From Linnemannia hyalina (taxonomy: Eukaryota; Mortierellomycota; Mortierellomycetes; Mortierellales; Mortierellaceae): DNA of 64,000 bases. The stretch covers positions 2,652,001-2,716,000 of the forward strand of contig JAHRHY010000005.1 in the NCBI GenBank assembly GCA_019671135.1, given 5' to 3'. The notes beneath the pieces are model-generated. The model did not search any database and was not told where the DNA came from. It saw only the letters and a program-made list of their open reading frames with translations. Positions 1 to 11,252 of the stretch are shown piece by piece (positions within the stretch are counted from its first letter, which is position 1; the number at the start of each line of letters is the position of its first letter). The translations under genes were made by a program, and so were the position numbers.

Positions 1-2
1 AC

Positions 3-3000
3 TTCCAAAACTCCTCACTACCAGTCCATGCAATGATCGACTCAGGAGCAACCATCTCATTCATTCATCAAAATCTAGCACAACAGCACAATCTTCCACT
101 AGCACAACACTTATTACAAATCTCTCTTGCCAATGGTTCAACACATACCTCTCATCACGCCACCACATTGGTTATGCAATCCCACTCACAACACTTTTCC
201 ACACACACTTTTCAACTCATTGCACTTGGCAATTATGCCATTATTCTTGGCATGGACTGGCTCCGCTCACACAACCCATATATCGACTGGGAGAAACGAA
301 CCATTACTATGCCATGCCTCCATCAGCACACACTCGACAAGCTTTCCCCCCTTGCACAATCAACAATGCCTCGATCCATCCCTTCCTTCCAGGAACAAGA
401 CCGAATCCTTCTGCCACCTTCCAAACCCAAATCCACTTTGGTTCCCACCAAGTACACCTCAGGATCCAACCAACTATCCAAATCCGCCAAGAACCGATCA
501 GCAACCAACATCTCCATTATTAGCAATACACAACTCCGTCAGATCCTCAAGACCAATCAAGGAGTCGGATACATGCTCGACGTCTCCCGAATCGAAGAAC
601 TCGCCAGCGCAACCACCAACGACAACTCTATCCCTGAATCAAAACCCACAGTCCAACTGCCCGAGAAATATGCCGAATATGCTCAGGTATTCTCCAAGAT
701 GCAAGCCGACAAGCTACCGCCACATCGACCCTATGATCACAATATCGCTGTGGTCGAAGGAGCCACCGTGCCATTTGGACCAGTGTACAACCTATCACAA
801 ACGGAACTGCAAGTTCTACGCGAATATATTCAAGAAAACCTTGCAAAAGGGTTCATCCGTCGATCCGAGTCTCCAGCTGGCGCCCCCGTCCTTTTTGTTA
901 AAAAGAAAGACGGTTCTCTCCGCCTCTGTGTCGACTATCGAGGCCTCAACAAGGTGACTGTCCCCAATCGATGCCCTCTGCCACTGATCTCCGAAACTTT
1001 CGACCGACTAGGCAAAGCCAAGTATTTCACCAAGCTCGACATGCGAGGAGCATACAATCTTCTCCGCATCAAGGAGGGCGACGAATGGAAGACTGCATTC
1101 CGCTGCCGCTATGGCCACTTCGAGTATACAGTCATGCCCTTCGGACTAATGAACGCTCCCGGAACTTTCCAAGCTTTCGCCAACGACGTCCTCCGCGATT
1201 ACCTAGATGACTTTGTCGTGCTATACATTGACGACATTCTCATCTACTCCGACACCCTTGAGGAACATACCGCGCATGTCCGCAAAGTTCTCAGCAAGCT
1301 CCAAGACGCTGGTCTATGCTTAAAACTCGAGAAATGCTCGTTCGACAAGGACAAAGTCGAATTCCTCGGCTTTGTGATCGGAACTGACGGTATTTCTATG
1401 GACCCCGCCATTCGCGATTGGCCCACTCCCTCTTCCGTTTCGGATGTCCAGTGCTTTCTGGGTTTCTCCAACTTCTACCGTCGTTTTGTACGGAAATACT
1501 CCCATATCGCCGCGCCTCTCACCGCGTTACTCAAGAAAAATACTAACTTTGTCTGGACCGCTATCGCACAAGCCGCTTTCACGGAGCTCAAGTCACGCTT
1601 CATGTCTGGCCCCGTCCTTCGGCATTTCCAACCAGATCGCCCCTGCATCATTGAAACTGACGCTTCTGACAAGGCCCTCGGCGCTGTCTGCAGTCAGCGT
1701 GACCAAGATGGACGCCTACATCCTATCGCTTACTACTCCCGAAAACTATTGCCTGCTGAACTCAACTATCAGATCTACGACAAAGAACTCCTTGCCATTG
1801 TGTCTGCCTTTAAACATTGGCGACACTACCTGGAATTCTCGCCCGCTACCATGGAAGTCATCACCGACCACAGAAATCTTGAGTACTTTACCACCACGCG
1901 CCAATTGAGCCGCCGTCAAGTCCGCTGGTCTGAAATCTTGTCTGACTACAACTTTACCATCCATTACCGCCCTGGCTCCCAGAATGCCGCTGCCGATGCT
2001 TTGTCCCGGCGGGACAACCCTGGAGAGGGAGGTGCGGCCCAGCACGGCAAGACCGAGATGACCCTCCTACCGCCGATCCAGATTCTGAACACCATCCAGG
2101 CCCGGTCACTGCAACCAGAGACGCCAGCGATCCAGGAAAAAATCAAGACACTAATCCCCGATGATCTATACTTTGGTCCAATACTCGCCAAGACCGCAAA
2201 GTCGAACTCGGACAATGCCCAGTACTCAATTCAAGATGGGCTACTCCTGCGGGATGGCCTTGTCTGCGTCCCCGACGATCCCGAACTCAAGAAACAAATC
2301 CTTCAAGAATGTCACGACGCCCCAACCGCCGGTCATTTTGGAATTACCAAGACCTCAGACCTTGTCAGTCGAACCTTTTACTGGCCTTCCATGTGGCGTT
2401 ACATCAAGGATTACATCAACGGTTGTGACACCTGCCAACGGACAAAGTCATCCACTCACAAGCCTTATGGACTTTTACAACCCCTGCCTGTACCCGATCG
2501 CCCCTGGACCTCAGTATCGATGGATTTCATCACCCAACTCCCCCCCTCAAACGGCTATACGGCAATCTGTGTTTTTGTGGACCGATTCACCAAGATGGCA
2601 CACTTTGTCCCCACCTACGACAACATCAATGCACAGGATACGGTCTGTTTGTTCCTAGAACGCGTATTTTCAGCCCACGGTCTCCCGGATGACATTGTTT
2701 CTGACAGAGGCGCCACCTTCACTTCAGCCTTCGTTTCCACCATGTTCAAGTCTCTGGGGATCAATCAGAAGCTTTCTACCGCCTACCACCAACGCACCGA
2801 TGGACAGACCGAGAGAGTAAATTCAATACTGGAACAGTACCTACGAGGGTATATCGACTATCAGCAAACGGACTGGAGCACCCTTCTACCGATAGCAGAA
2901 TTTGCATACAACAACGCAACACACTCAACAACAAAAACAACACCATTCTTTGCCAACCTCGGCTACCATCCGAAATTTACCATCACCATCCCAAGAGTCT

Positions 3001-3593
3001 CGAAGGACAATGTCCCAGCCCAGGAACGCGTCCAGGCCCTAAAGAACCTCTATGCGGAGATGCAACTCAATATCCACACCGCCATTGAACAGCATGCCAG
3101 GAACTTCGACACCAAGGCCCAACCACAACCCAATCTGCAAGTAGGAGATCTTGTATGGCTAGACGCCCGGAACCTCCAAACGAACAGACCATGCAAGAAG
3201 CTCGACCATAAGCGCATGGGCCCTTACCGTATTCTCGAAAAAATCGGCACTCGATCCTTCCGTCTCGATTTACCACCAACGACCAAGCTACATCCTGTCT
3301 TTCATGTAAACTTACTTGAGCGTGCGCATCCAGATACGATCCCCGGTCGAGCCTCAAAACGACCTCCTCCGCTTGTCGTCTCCGGCGATGAGGAGTACGA
3401 GGTTGAGGCCATTTTGGATTCACGGATCAGGCGCAACCATCTTGAATACTATATACATTGGAGAGGCTACCCCGTATCCGAACGAACCTGGGAACCGGCC
3501 GCCTGTGTCAAGAATTCCCCGGACCTTGTTCGCGAGTTCCATCTGCAACACCCTCACAAACCCAGCCAAAGGCCTCTTGGAACTCGGCCCTAG
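3..3593 (+). CDS. Ty3/gypsy chromovirus Pol polyprotein (5' partial)
   Basis: Polyprotein that would carry out reverse transcription and integration of the element. The frame is already open at base 3; the first Met at 33 is internal. Domains in order: retropepsin with the DSGAT active site at the very start; reverse transcriptase with the YIDD box near residue 400; RNase H of the RT_RNaseH type (FETDASDKALGAV-like start, DHRNLEYF); integrase zinc finger (H..H..C..C around GHFGITKTSD to CDTCQ); DDE integrase core with SMDFITQLP, SDRGATFTS and DGQTERVN; and a C-terminal chromodomain (EYEVEAILDSR, YYIHWRGYP, TWEP) that defines chromoviruses and is thought to steer integration to marked chromatin. 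No frameshift or stop is seen in the visible 1,190 or so codons. Confidence 0.95.
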   Translation, partial: FQNSSLPVHAMIDSGATISFIHQNLAQQHNLPLAQHLLQISLANGSTHTSHHATTLVMQSHSQHFSTHTFQLIALGNYAIILGMDWLRSHNPYIDWEKRTITMPCLHQHTLDKLSPLAQSTMPRSIPSFQEQDRILLPPSKPKSTLVPTKYTSGSNQLSKSAKNRSATNISIISNTQLRQILKTNQGVGYMLDVSRIEELASATTNDNSIPESKPTVQLPEKYAEYAQVFSKMQADKLPPHRPYDHNIAVVEGATVPFGPVYNLSQTELQVLREYIQENLAKGFIRRSESPAGAPVLFVKKKDGSLRLCVDYRGLNKVTVPNRCPLPLISETFDRLGKAKYFTKLDMRGAYNLLRIKEGDEWKTAFRCRYGHFEYTVMPFGLMNAPGTFQAFANDVLRDYLDDFVVLYIDDILIYSDTLEEHTAHVRKVLSKLQDAGLCLKLEKCSFDKDKVEFLGFVIGTDGISMDPAIRDWPTPSSVSDVQCFLGFSNFYRRFVRKYSHIAAPLTALLKKNTNFVWTAIAQAAFTELKSRFMSGPVLRHFQPDRPCIIETDASDKALGAVCSQRDQDGRLHPIAYYSRKLLPAELNYQIYDKELLAIVSAFKHWRHYLEFSPATMEVITDHRNLEYFTTTRQLSRRQVRWSEILSDYNFTIHYRPGSQNAAADALSRRDNPGEGGAAQHGKTEMTLLPPIQILNTIQARSLQPETPAIQEKIKTLIPDDLYFGPILAKTAKSNSDNAQYSIQDGLLLRDGLVCVPDDPELKKQILQECHDAPTAGHFGITKTSDLVSRTFYWPSMWRYIKDYINGCDTCQRTKSSTHKPYGLLQPLPVPDRPWTSVSMDFITQLPPSNGYTAICVFVDRFTKMAHFVPTYDNINAQDTVCLFLERVFSAHGLPDDIVSDRGATFTSAFVSTMFKSLGINQKLSTAYHQRTDGQTERVNSILEQYLRGYIDYQQTDWSTLLPIAEFAYNNATHSTTKTTPFFANLGYHPKFTITIPRVSKDNVPAQERVQALKNLYAEMQLNIHTAIEQHARNFDTKAQPQPNLQVGDLVWLDARNLQTNRPCKKLDHKRMGPYRILEKIGTRSFRLDLPPTTKLHPVFHVNLLERAHPDTIPGRASKRPPPLVVSGDEEYEVEAILDSRIRRNHLEYYIHWRGYPVSERTWEPAACVKNSPDLVREFHLQHPHKPSQRPLGTRP

Positions 3594-3603
3594 AGGGGGA
3601 GGT
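3592..3603 (+). promoter_or_regulatory. Polypurine tract of the chromovirus
   Basis: The stretch agagggggaggt directly abuts the TG of the 3' LTR, the position and composition expected for the plus-strand primer in reverse transcription. It begins inside the pol stop codon. Confidence 0.8.
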
Positions 3604-3800
3604 TGTCACGAGACAAGAGCTTGCTCTTGTGACTTCGCCCTAACGAGTATAAAAGGGCCTTAGATAGCAAATCTATAGCTCTTTACTTGGTATCGCCAAT
3701 ACAACATACTCTTTAACCTATTCCTTATACTCATTTCTTAGTCCTTGATCAAGGTTCTCTTTATCTACTTCATTCTATTGCTTGGTCTGCTTTCTTGACA
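3604..3800 (+). repeat. 3' LTR (197 bp) of the chromovirus
   Basis: Begins TGTCACGAGAC and ends TTTCTTGACA, so it has TG..CA ends with a short TGTCA/TGACA inverted repeat. A TATA box (TATAAAAG) lies at 3648-3655. Its identity and exact length are confirmed by the solo copy at 28105-28301, which is also 197 bp and is bounded by a perfect 5 bp target duplication. Confidence 0.93.
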
Positions 3801-3938
3801 GAGGGATCCAGGGCTTTTATTATTTTTAGTTAGTTTTTCGTCGGTTAAAAAGGAATAAAAGAAGTCACACACATATGTCCATGGCACCTATGACAATGCA
3901 AGTAGTCCGTCCTCTGTAGGACACTTGTGGATCAATAG

Positions 3939-4268
3939 AAAATTTTCGCAGATTCAATTTTCCTTCGTTGAAAAAGCTCCACGAAGGAAAACTGAATGAA
4001 GGAAAAATGAGTTGTTTCGCAGGAATTTTTCAGTCGCACATGCTGCGGTCAGAAGATAATAGGCTTTCTGACCCCTCCCATGGCTGTAAAGTTGAAGACG
4101 GTGGTCTTATGACCTTTCTGCCTTTTTGGGACGAAAGAAATCCTTCCCGTTTGTCCTTCCCGGAAGGAAATTTGGGAAGGATTTCTTTCGTTTCAACCAA
4201 CATAAATTGAATATGAGCCACTGTGACTACGAAACGAAGGAAAAATGAGGTCTGCGAAAACTTTCTCA
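3939..4268. mobile_element. MITE-like foldback element, about 330 bp
   Basis: The left end (gaaaattttcgcagattc, then ttttccttcgttg) reappears inverted at the right end (aaacgaaggaaaaatgaggt, then ctgcgaaaactttc), giving imperfect terminal inverted repeats of roughly 33 bp. A second inner inverted repeat (gaaagaaatccttccc against gggaaggatttctttc) lies at about 4133-4192. I could not fix a target duplication, so the exact ends are approximate. Confidence 0.55.
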
Positions 4269-4355
4269 TGGGCCATGTTATCCTTTCACTAGAGGGAGGT
4301 TGATTAAACTGAAAGAAACCTGTATATTTAGAAATCGCTCTCTATTGGTCGAACC

Positions 4356-4500
4356 TTGTTTGACCTGATGTCCCAATTCTTTGACCTGATGTCCCGATTT
4401 CTTTGACCTGATGTTGACCTGTTGTTGGTGTGACAAAAAAGAGAATTGACCTGTTCTTTCAATTTCTAAGCCACCACTTGACCTGTTATCAGCCAAATGT
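4356..4500 (+). repeat. Cluster of TTGACCTG motifs
   Basis: TTGACCTG occurs several times. The first copies are a tandem of about 23 bp beginning TTTGACCTGATGTCCC, which then breaks up into TTGACCTGTT and AACCTGTTC variants. Likely a degenerate minisatellite; no function is implied. Confidence 0.55.
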
Positions 4501-5037
4501 ACCACAACTCAACCTGTTCTCACATCAGCCCAGACCTCTGCCTATGTGTGTTTATTCACTCGTTGAGTGCGCCTTACACTAATGTAAAAGACCCCCTTTC
4601 ATCGAATCTTTACTGATTTTTACTCATTATACACTTTCATTCATACACCCTTGTAAACATTTAATTTACAGAGTATTGTAAGAAATTCTTTTTTGACTCT
4701 ATCATATCTCAATCAAACCCCTTGATTCTGCAACAATGGTATCCATCTGGATTTTTCCCTATTCTGGCCCTGCAATTCAATGCAAATAGTATTGTCTCCT
4801 TTCTTTGCTCTCTCTCCTAGAATTTTTTCAAACTTTGATTGTATGGTATCCTCCTGATTTGTTTATCGCTCCCTGTCAATTCCCGTCTGAGGGCAATCAA
4901 CTAAAATTGTTGTGCTTTTTCAGAGATTCCAGCAATGCCTTCGATACCACACGACTGTATATAAGCTCGCTAAACCCCGCCCAGATTTGCTCCCTCAACC
5001 GAGAAAAAATATTTTCCCCATCTCCCTCTTTGTTCGC

Positions 5038-5265
5038 AATTATCCGTCGGGCCAGGACCATATATGTGTTATCTTCTTTTATTGTATAAAATGCGAAAAT
5101 CCAGAAAACTATTGCGCCTTGCAACCAAAATAATTAATTCGAACAACTAAACCCTGATTAAGTTGCTGCTCACAACTAAAATTTTGTTCCGCGCCTGTGT
5201 ACACTCCGCTCTCCACTGAATTTTGTTGGATTAGTTTTAATTTTTTTGCCTCATTTTGTAAGAAA
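5038..5265 (+). repeat. Dispersed repeat, copy 1 (3' side of the Crypton)
   Basis: About 88 bp starting aaaccctgattaagttgctg (5149-5236) is nearly identical and in the same orientation to 20047-20136. A neighbouring piece (5038-5080, containing ccgtcgggccagg) appears inverted at about 20148-20182. The two copies flank the split Crypton, one beyond each end. Confidence 0.7.
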
Positions 5266-5374
5266 GGCACATTATACACAGATTAGCGGCTTATAATGGT
5301 TTATAGATTTTTTTATTCCGAGCACGATAGACAGTTATAAACCAGTCACATATGTGTGAATAGATTGTTTCATG

Positions 5375-5575
5375 TGCCCTCTCCTCTCGTGCCTGTGCCT
5401 GAACACATTGAGAACTGCGTTGCCCTCCTGCTTACATCACACTCTCTGCCCTCTATTCCTCTCTGCTCTTCCCTCCCTCTATCCCTAGGTCCTTCTATCA
5501 TCACTCTCTCTACTCCCCTCTCTACTATCCTCTTCTCTCCTCCTTCCCTCAGCATTGCCCTCACCCTGCTCCTAA
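5375..5575. repeat. CT-rich low-complexity tract
   Basis: Pyrimidine-rich run of ctctc/cct motifs just downstream of the Crypton stop codon. Small open frames across it are compositional artefacts. Confidence 0.6.
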
Positions 5576-5627
5576 CCATATGTAGAGCGAGCTGACATGT
5601 AACACTGTGATAGACCAAGGATGGTGT

Positions 5628-7362
5628 TTATTCTCTTCTCTTTGGGTACTTTCTCGAGGGTGCTTTGGGAAGAGCCTTGTAGTATTTATCAATTGAACCA
5701 ACAGTATCGATTTGCCCTCTTACGAAGGCAAGTGCATTGTTTACGGCGGACTTGTCAACCTGCAAGCCAGCTGGGATAGAGCGCAGAACCGAATGTACAA
5801 TGTCCTTCTTCCACTTGTAGAGCTGTGCATCTTTGCCTCGCCACGCTGAACCGAACCACCTATTAAGCTCTGCGATGGAGGGGGACCCATCGACGCCGTG
5901 GTAAACCCACTCTTGCCACAGTTGGTCGAGCGTATTCGGTCGTGGGATCAGCTTGCACTCGGGCATTAGGGGCATATGGTGTTGGGTCTCTCCTCTCGCC
6001 CTCTTCTCGTCGGCGACTAAGGCGGCTACTTGTCGCATTCTGTCCTCGACATTGTCGCTGGGGTTGAAAGCGGCCAGAGCTGCGCGGCGGTGCGCATCCC
6101 TTGAAAGAACTGCAGTGGAAGAAGTCAGAGGTCTTGATTCTTGCTGGCCAGCGTCCGGCTCTGGAAGCTGAAGAAGAGCGATGGCGGTAGCCATAGTGGT
6201 ACTCTGGCTTGCTACACTGCCGTTGACGTCGTCACTGACCTTCACCTCATCGTCCTCGCTAATCGCCACCACGGCTTCCACCGTTGACTTGAGAGCTTGC
6301 ATCAACTGAGATCGAACGGCATCCTTGTTCAAACATTGTCGCTTGTTGCCTGCCAGTTTGTCATTGTTGCCAATGCACCGCTTCAAGTCCTTCAGCTCGG
6401 ATGCTGTCCTATCATTCTGAGCTTGTAAAGTAGCTGCTAGAACATTCATACCGGCGTGCAAACTCTGAAGTCCGGCTTGCTGGCTTTGCTGCAGGCTCCG
6501 GATTGCAGCATCTTGGACACCGAGCCTCGCGCCGACCCTGTCAAACTCCAGTTGGATGATGGGTGTGGCAGATGCGAGGGAATCCGTGAGAGGAGAGGGA
6601 TTTCTCATGCTCTCGAGTAGGGTTTGCTGGAAATCTTGAAACGCAGGTGTTTTGAAGACAGGGTGATCGAAAACAGGGTGCGCGGCGGCAGCACCACCCC
6701 CGGACAGGATGACAGCTGCATCCTGAAGGATAACCTTTCGCAGGTGGGCGAGAAGGCTAAGATGGCGCTTTCTTGAAATGACCTCATTCGACAGAACGGT
6801 CTGCATATCCTTGTCCGTGTACACCTGCTTGACTTCCTTGCACTCGCCCCGTCGCAGCTTCTCACGCAACTCCTCGCGTCCGTGGAAAACGTCGCAGTCA
6901 CGCATAATGTTGTCAATCGTGAGCCTCCAGAACGTGTCGGAGCAAGCATCCTCGATGAAAGGGAACAACTGCCTTTGGAGCTCAATGCTGGGGATCACAG
7001 TGTTCCGAGCCAACCAAAAGCGCTCTAGACGGTCGCGGTCAAATCCAGCCAATCGAAGGGCCACTGAAGGCTCTACACCCTCGAGATAGTGAGTTGAGAG
7101 ACGGTTCGATGCCCAGTTCCCGTGCTTAGCGATAGCCTCTACCGTAGATCCACACATATGCGCGAATCTGGAGCCGTGCTTGCGCCCAAGGTGAGTCACT
7201 GTGCCCTTGTCCAATATCCCGCTCTCATGAAGAGCCTCCACCTGCGCCTGGAACTGGGAGTTGTAAGTCATCGGTGCATCCATTGGTTTGTTTCCAGCTA
7301 ACAGATGGTAGTCGGTCCATTTAGGGTTGGTGAGATCAGGCGCCCTTTTGTTTTTGCTCTTA
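5628..7362 (-). pseudogene. Crypton tyrosine recombinase, C-terminal half
   Basis: Catalytic C-terminal half of a Crypton-type tyrosine recombinase, an enzyme that moves its element by site-specific recombination through a circular form. Counting from the apparent ATG at 7394, residues 68-71 are HLGR (the HxxR box), GNW follows near 92-94, and Tyr103 in HYLEG is in the nucleophile position. A long linker follows, then a GCR1_C-like DNA-binding region near 495-550 (LWQEWVYHG, WRGKDAQLYKWKKDI), as in fungal Cryptons. The first 11 residues of the apparent ORF come from the inserted transposon; Crypton coding starts at the TAA target duplication. The other half is at 18079-19614. Removing the element with one TAA copy joins the halves in frame. 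Confidence 0.85.
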
Positions 7363-7813
7363 GGAGGCCATCCATGTTCGGCTCCACCAACCATAGACTA
7401 CAGTATAAAAATATCTGTCAACACCTATTAAAACAGTGTGTTCCTTGAGAGTACAACAAATCTCATCAGCTTTTTCCTTCCACCAGTCTCCATTTTCTAC
7501 ATTCACCACCACTACTTTGTAACATCATCTACTTTAGCTGAGAAAGCCTTGGACATGATCATCTCATATTGGATCCTGGATATTACAGATAGTAATTTCC
7601 TTTCCAATATGAGATGATCATGTCCAAGGCTTTCTCAGCTAAAGTAGATGATGTTACAAAGTAGTGGTGGTGAATGTAGAAAATGGAGACTGGTGGAAGG
7701 AAAAAGCTGATGAGATTTGTTGTACTCTCAAGGAACACACTGTTTTAATAGGTGTTGACAGATATTTTTATACTGTAGTCTATGGTTGGTGGAGCCGAAC
7801 ATGGATGGCCTCC
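7363..7813. repeat. 451 bp palindromic terminal unit, left end
   Basis: Almost perfect foldback: two arms of about 205 bp around a short asymmetric centre (ggatcctggatattacag...). The same unit, inverted, forms the other end of the large element (17628-18078). A free-standing copy with its own 3 bp duplication lies at 25532-25982. It is followed by TAG, as in the solitary copy. Confidence 0.85.
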
Positions 7814-8404
7814 TAGTAGAGCATTTGTTTTCGTGTTTATATAATTAGCGATGGTTACTAATATCTCCTTTTCATGATATATCCTATGTGTATATCCAAT
7901 ATAGCACTCGTGATACTGGTGATGATGTAGTGGTAGTTTTAAAAAAAAAGTTGGATCCCGATTTTTTTAAAAAGTAGCATAGTGGCTTTAACAAACATTG
8001 GTTGTTGGAAAGAAAGGGTAGCTGATACGTTTTTAATGGCGTTATTGCTACACTTTCTCAACAATATTCGACATTCGACATTTGACATTCGGCATTCGAT
8101 TCGACAGCTGACAAACTGTAGTTATTACCATAGTTATGATATTTGATATGAACGCATTTTGGATGACCTCGTGATTATCGTGATGTTTAATTTTAATACA
8201 TTCTTGATAAACTCGTAAGTATTACAATGTTTAATGTTGACATACTTTAGGTAAGCCCACGATTTGCACGACGTTTAATATTATTACACTTTGGTTAACT
8301 TACAATTGTTATAGCATTTATTGTTATACAGATTGTAGGTAATTACGACAATGGTAAAAACAGAGATATCGCAATTAGACCATGCATTGTGGGTAGTTGT
8401 AGAT

Positions 8405-8773
8405 ATAACAATTATATCGTTTAAAATAGACGTTTCTTAAAACACATCACATATTTTATAATGCAAATGGCTATTATATTACAACGTTTCTATTGCATTT
8501 TGTGTGATAACAAGATAGAAAAAATGTATTGTTAATAGAGTAATTATGTCGTTAAAAATAGACGTTTCTTAAAACACATCACATATTTCGTGATGCAAAT
8601 GGATATAAACATCGTGGCGTTTCTATCGCATTTTGTGTGATAATAAGGTAGAGAAAATGTGTTGTTAACAGAGTAATTATGTCGTTTAAAATGGACGTTT
8701 CTTAAAACGTATCACATATTTCGTGATGCCAATGGGTATAAACATTGTGACATTTCTATCGCATTTTGTGTGA
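8405..8773 (+). repeat. Iteron-like ~133 bp tandem repeats, left arm, outer part
   Basis: About three units of roughly 133 bp, each with ACGTTTCTTAAAAC(G/A), cacatatttcgtgatgcaaatgg and atcgcattttgtgtgata. The array is cut here by the Helitron and resumes at 11693. Confidence 0.8.
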
Positions 8774-10211
8774 CTAGAATGGTACCCGCGGCTTCGCTCG
8801 CGGAGGTGTGGGGCAAGTGTAAATTGACAAAAAAGTGGTGGTGGTTGATTATTGCAAAGTTTATTTATGATTGTCAGTTCCTCATTTCTCTCTCGCTTTT
8901 CTATTTGATTTTTTTTTCTGCCTTCACTTTTTTTTTCGTTTTGCCCTCCCTTCCTTATTTTTTGACGTCATATTTCCACAACTCGTGACGGCGTGCCAGG
9001 CCTGACTGATCCAAGCCATGGCCACGGGAAGGAGGTGTGAGACGGGACCCCTGGGAGCCCGAATGCCTATAGTTACACAACTTGGGTCGTATGAATGCCA
9101 TAAAGTGGCGAACACCGAGCCAGCCCCCCGCATCCCCAACGCGACCTGTCAGGTGTGATGAGTCGAGATCTCGGGTCAAAGATATTATACAGCAGTCTCC
9201 TTTCTTTCCTTTAAATGCAATACCATCTTACCATGTAAATGTTGTACAACCTTCTCGTCCGCGTCACTCAGACTTTGTTTGACAAATCGACTCGTTGCCT
9301 TGGCGGGCCAAATCCTGTCCCTGTCGGTTTCCCTCCCTTGCTCAAACCCGCCTTCTTCTCGAGCTGTTATTTCTTGGGTCTTCCCCTATTCGACCGTCGC
9401 CCTTGCAACGTACGTGCCATATCTCCGTCCTTTCAAAGTCTTCTATCGCACTTGCAATACCTTTTTTCTTTTTGCTTCCCTCTGTCAATGCATTTCACGG
9501 TTCTTTGAGCTGGTACCAAAGGACGTAAAGGCAATGGCATTGTTGAAGGTCCGGATGGTTGCAAGAAATAGCCCGGAGAAAAAGGTACCACCTCTGAAAG
9601 GCTTTGTAATTCATCAAGGGAAGCTTAATGACCGGCGTTTTGACTCTTAGACAGCAGAGAAACGTAGATTGGCGATTGTACGTCCAACACACTCCTGCGT
9701 TTTCAAAAGAAGTGATTAAATCGGGTATCAATAAAAATAAAGGAGGATGTAGAATAGTTGTAGGTAATATCGTAGACGGTTACCTCTATCCAATGTAAAG
9801 CACACAATGAGAGCATACCACGCTCATCGATCCCATGATCATGTACACTGTGTTGTCCTGATTCTTAACAGCTATTCTATTTCCAAAAACACTTAGATCA
9901 GCAGGAGCAACAGGAGCAACGGAAGCAGCAAGGATCGTGGAAGGAGTAGGAGCAAGAGATTCTGCAACGATCATGCGCTGTCTGCTCATAAGGCAATCCG
10001 GATGAGTTGTAAACAATGGTGATGGAGTTCTCTGCAAGCATTACATATCATAGCAGAGGACTGAGGAGCACCATGCAATGCGATGGCAATAGCTCGCTCA
10101 TGTTACCTAAATGGGTCGGAATGGTTGGCGCCGGGCTGGAACCATGCGTGGCTGCTACAATCATGCGTGACTGGGACAACCTGTGTCAGCCGGCTGTTCT
10201 CCTTCAGCAGG

Positions 10212-10530
10212 CGAGGGCTTGGGATCCCGTTTGGCGTAGTAGTAAAGCGTCCTCCACGCAATTTTGAGGTCCTGGGTTCGAGTCCTAGGAGAGCGTTTGG
10301 CTTGGCGCATGATCTCCTCATCTTACACTCAAAGAGTTGAGGGCTCCCCCCTCTTCTACAGCACAAAGTCTTCCCTCAAATTCAGAGTCTTGCCGCTGCC
10401 CCCTACACATTTCTTTCTCAAGTACCGTCTTTAGAAATAAAAAAACCCTGGTGGCTTGTTGCACCACTGGGGCTGTTCTCTCCTTACTGAGCCTTCCTAT
10501 GGGAAGGTTCAATTTAAACAAAAAAATCCA
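10212..10530 (+). mobile_element. tRNA-derived SINE inside Helitron A
   Basis: 319 bp, flanked by an 8 bp direct repeat TCAGCAGG (10204-10211 and 10531-10538). The 5' part carries RNA polymerase III type boxes: A-box-like TGGCGTAGTAGTAAAGCG and B-box GGTTCGAGTCC inside a T-arm-like hairpin. The 3' end is A-rich (aaacaaaaaaatcca). Helitron C has an uninterrupted site with one copy of the target. A shorter related copy lies at 60487-60750. It is not a functional tRNA: the putative acceptor stem does not pair. Confidence 0.8.
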
Positions 10531-11252
10531 TCAGCAGGTCGTCGTTGTCGCTTATGTTACCTAAATGGGCCGGAATGGTAGGCCTTAGGCTGGAAGCATT
10601 CTCCCGTTACCAATGCCTCCGCCGCCTGATCGATGACCCATCTTCACTCCCTTCACCCTCCCACTCAACCGTTGTCTGACTTGTAGTCTCGAACTGTTGA
10701 ACCACGTCAGCAATTGCAGCGTAAGCACCCTCGTCTGAAATAGTATCAAAGCTTGTTTCGCAGTTATCGCTATTATAAATTAGGAGTTGTGCTGCAAAGA
10801 GGCGGCAATCCGAGCAATTGTGGTCTGTTTGCCCTAAAATTACTGTTTGTTTTCATTTATAGTAGGGGCAGTAACAGCTTGTCGACCTTTGGAGACCGGT
10901 TCCACGTCCACGATACTTGGCACACCTACTGATGGAGGAGGAAGAGGAGGGAAAAGAGAGAAAAGAGGGGAAAAAATAAGAGGAGGAAGAAGAAGAGGAG
11001 GAGGAATGAGGAGGAAGAGTAAGGGGTGATGGCATTGAATTTGGCGGTGATAGTGGTGGTACATTTGGTGGAAAGGGAGTGCAGAGTGGAGGAAGTAGAG
11101 GGCGCGGTAGCAGTAGATCGACCTTGTTGAGTTGGTCGCCTTGGTCCGTCTGTATCCTGTAAAGGTCGTAGAAGGAGAGACATCGGGGGTGGAAGGGTAG
11201 TAAAAGTGACACGGTGAGAGCGAGTGGAAGGCATACTGGCTACTGACAGATA

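Larger units (their letters stand above)
1..3800 (+). mobile_element. Ty3/gypsy chromovirus, 3' part (pol plus 3' LTR)
   Basis: The window opens inside the protease of an LTR retrotransposon. One continuous pol frame runs to 3593, followed by a purine-rich tract (3592-3603) and a 197 bp LTR (3604-3800). The 5' LTR, gag and start of pol lie outside the window. The long intact pol and a clean LTR suggest a young copy. A solo LTR of the same length and almost the same sequence sits at 28105-28301, so the family is represented twice here. Confidence 0.93.
3801..5627. other. Gene-free interval between chromovirus and Crypton
   Basis: I see no credible coding region. It holds a foldback MITE-like element (3939-4268), a cluster of TTGACCTG motifs (4356-4500), a dispersed repeat (5038-5265) that recurs beyond the other end of the Crypton, and a CT-rich tract (5375-5575). 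The short open frames here have no recognisable domain. Confidence 0.6.

Noticed and set aside
10225..10300. A tRNA gene
   Set aside because: A- and B-box and T-arm are visible, but the acceptor strands do not pair, and the segment recurs as part of a 319 bp SINE with target duplications.
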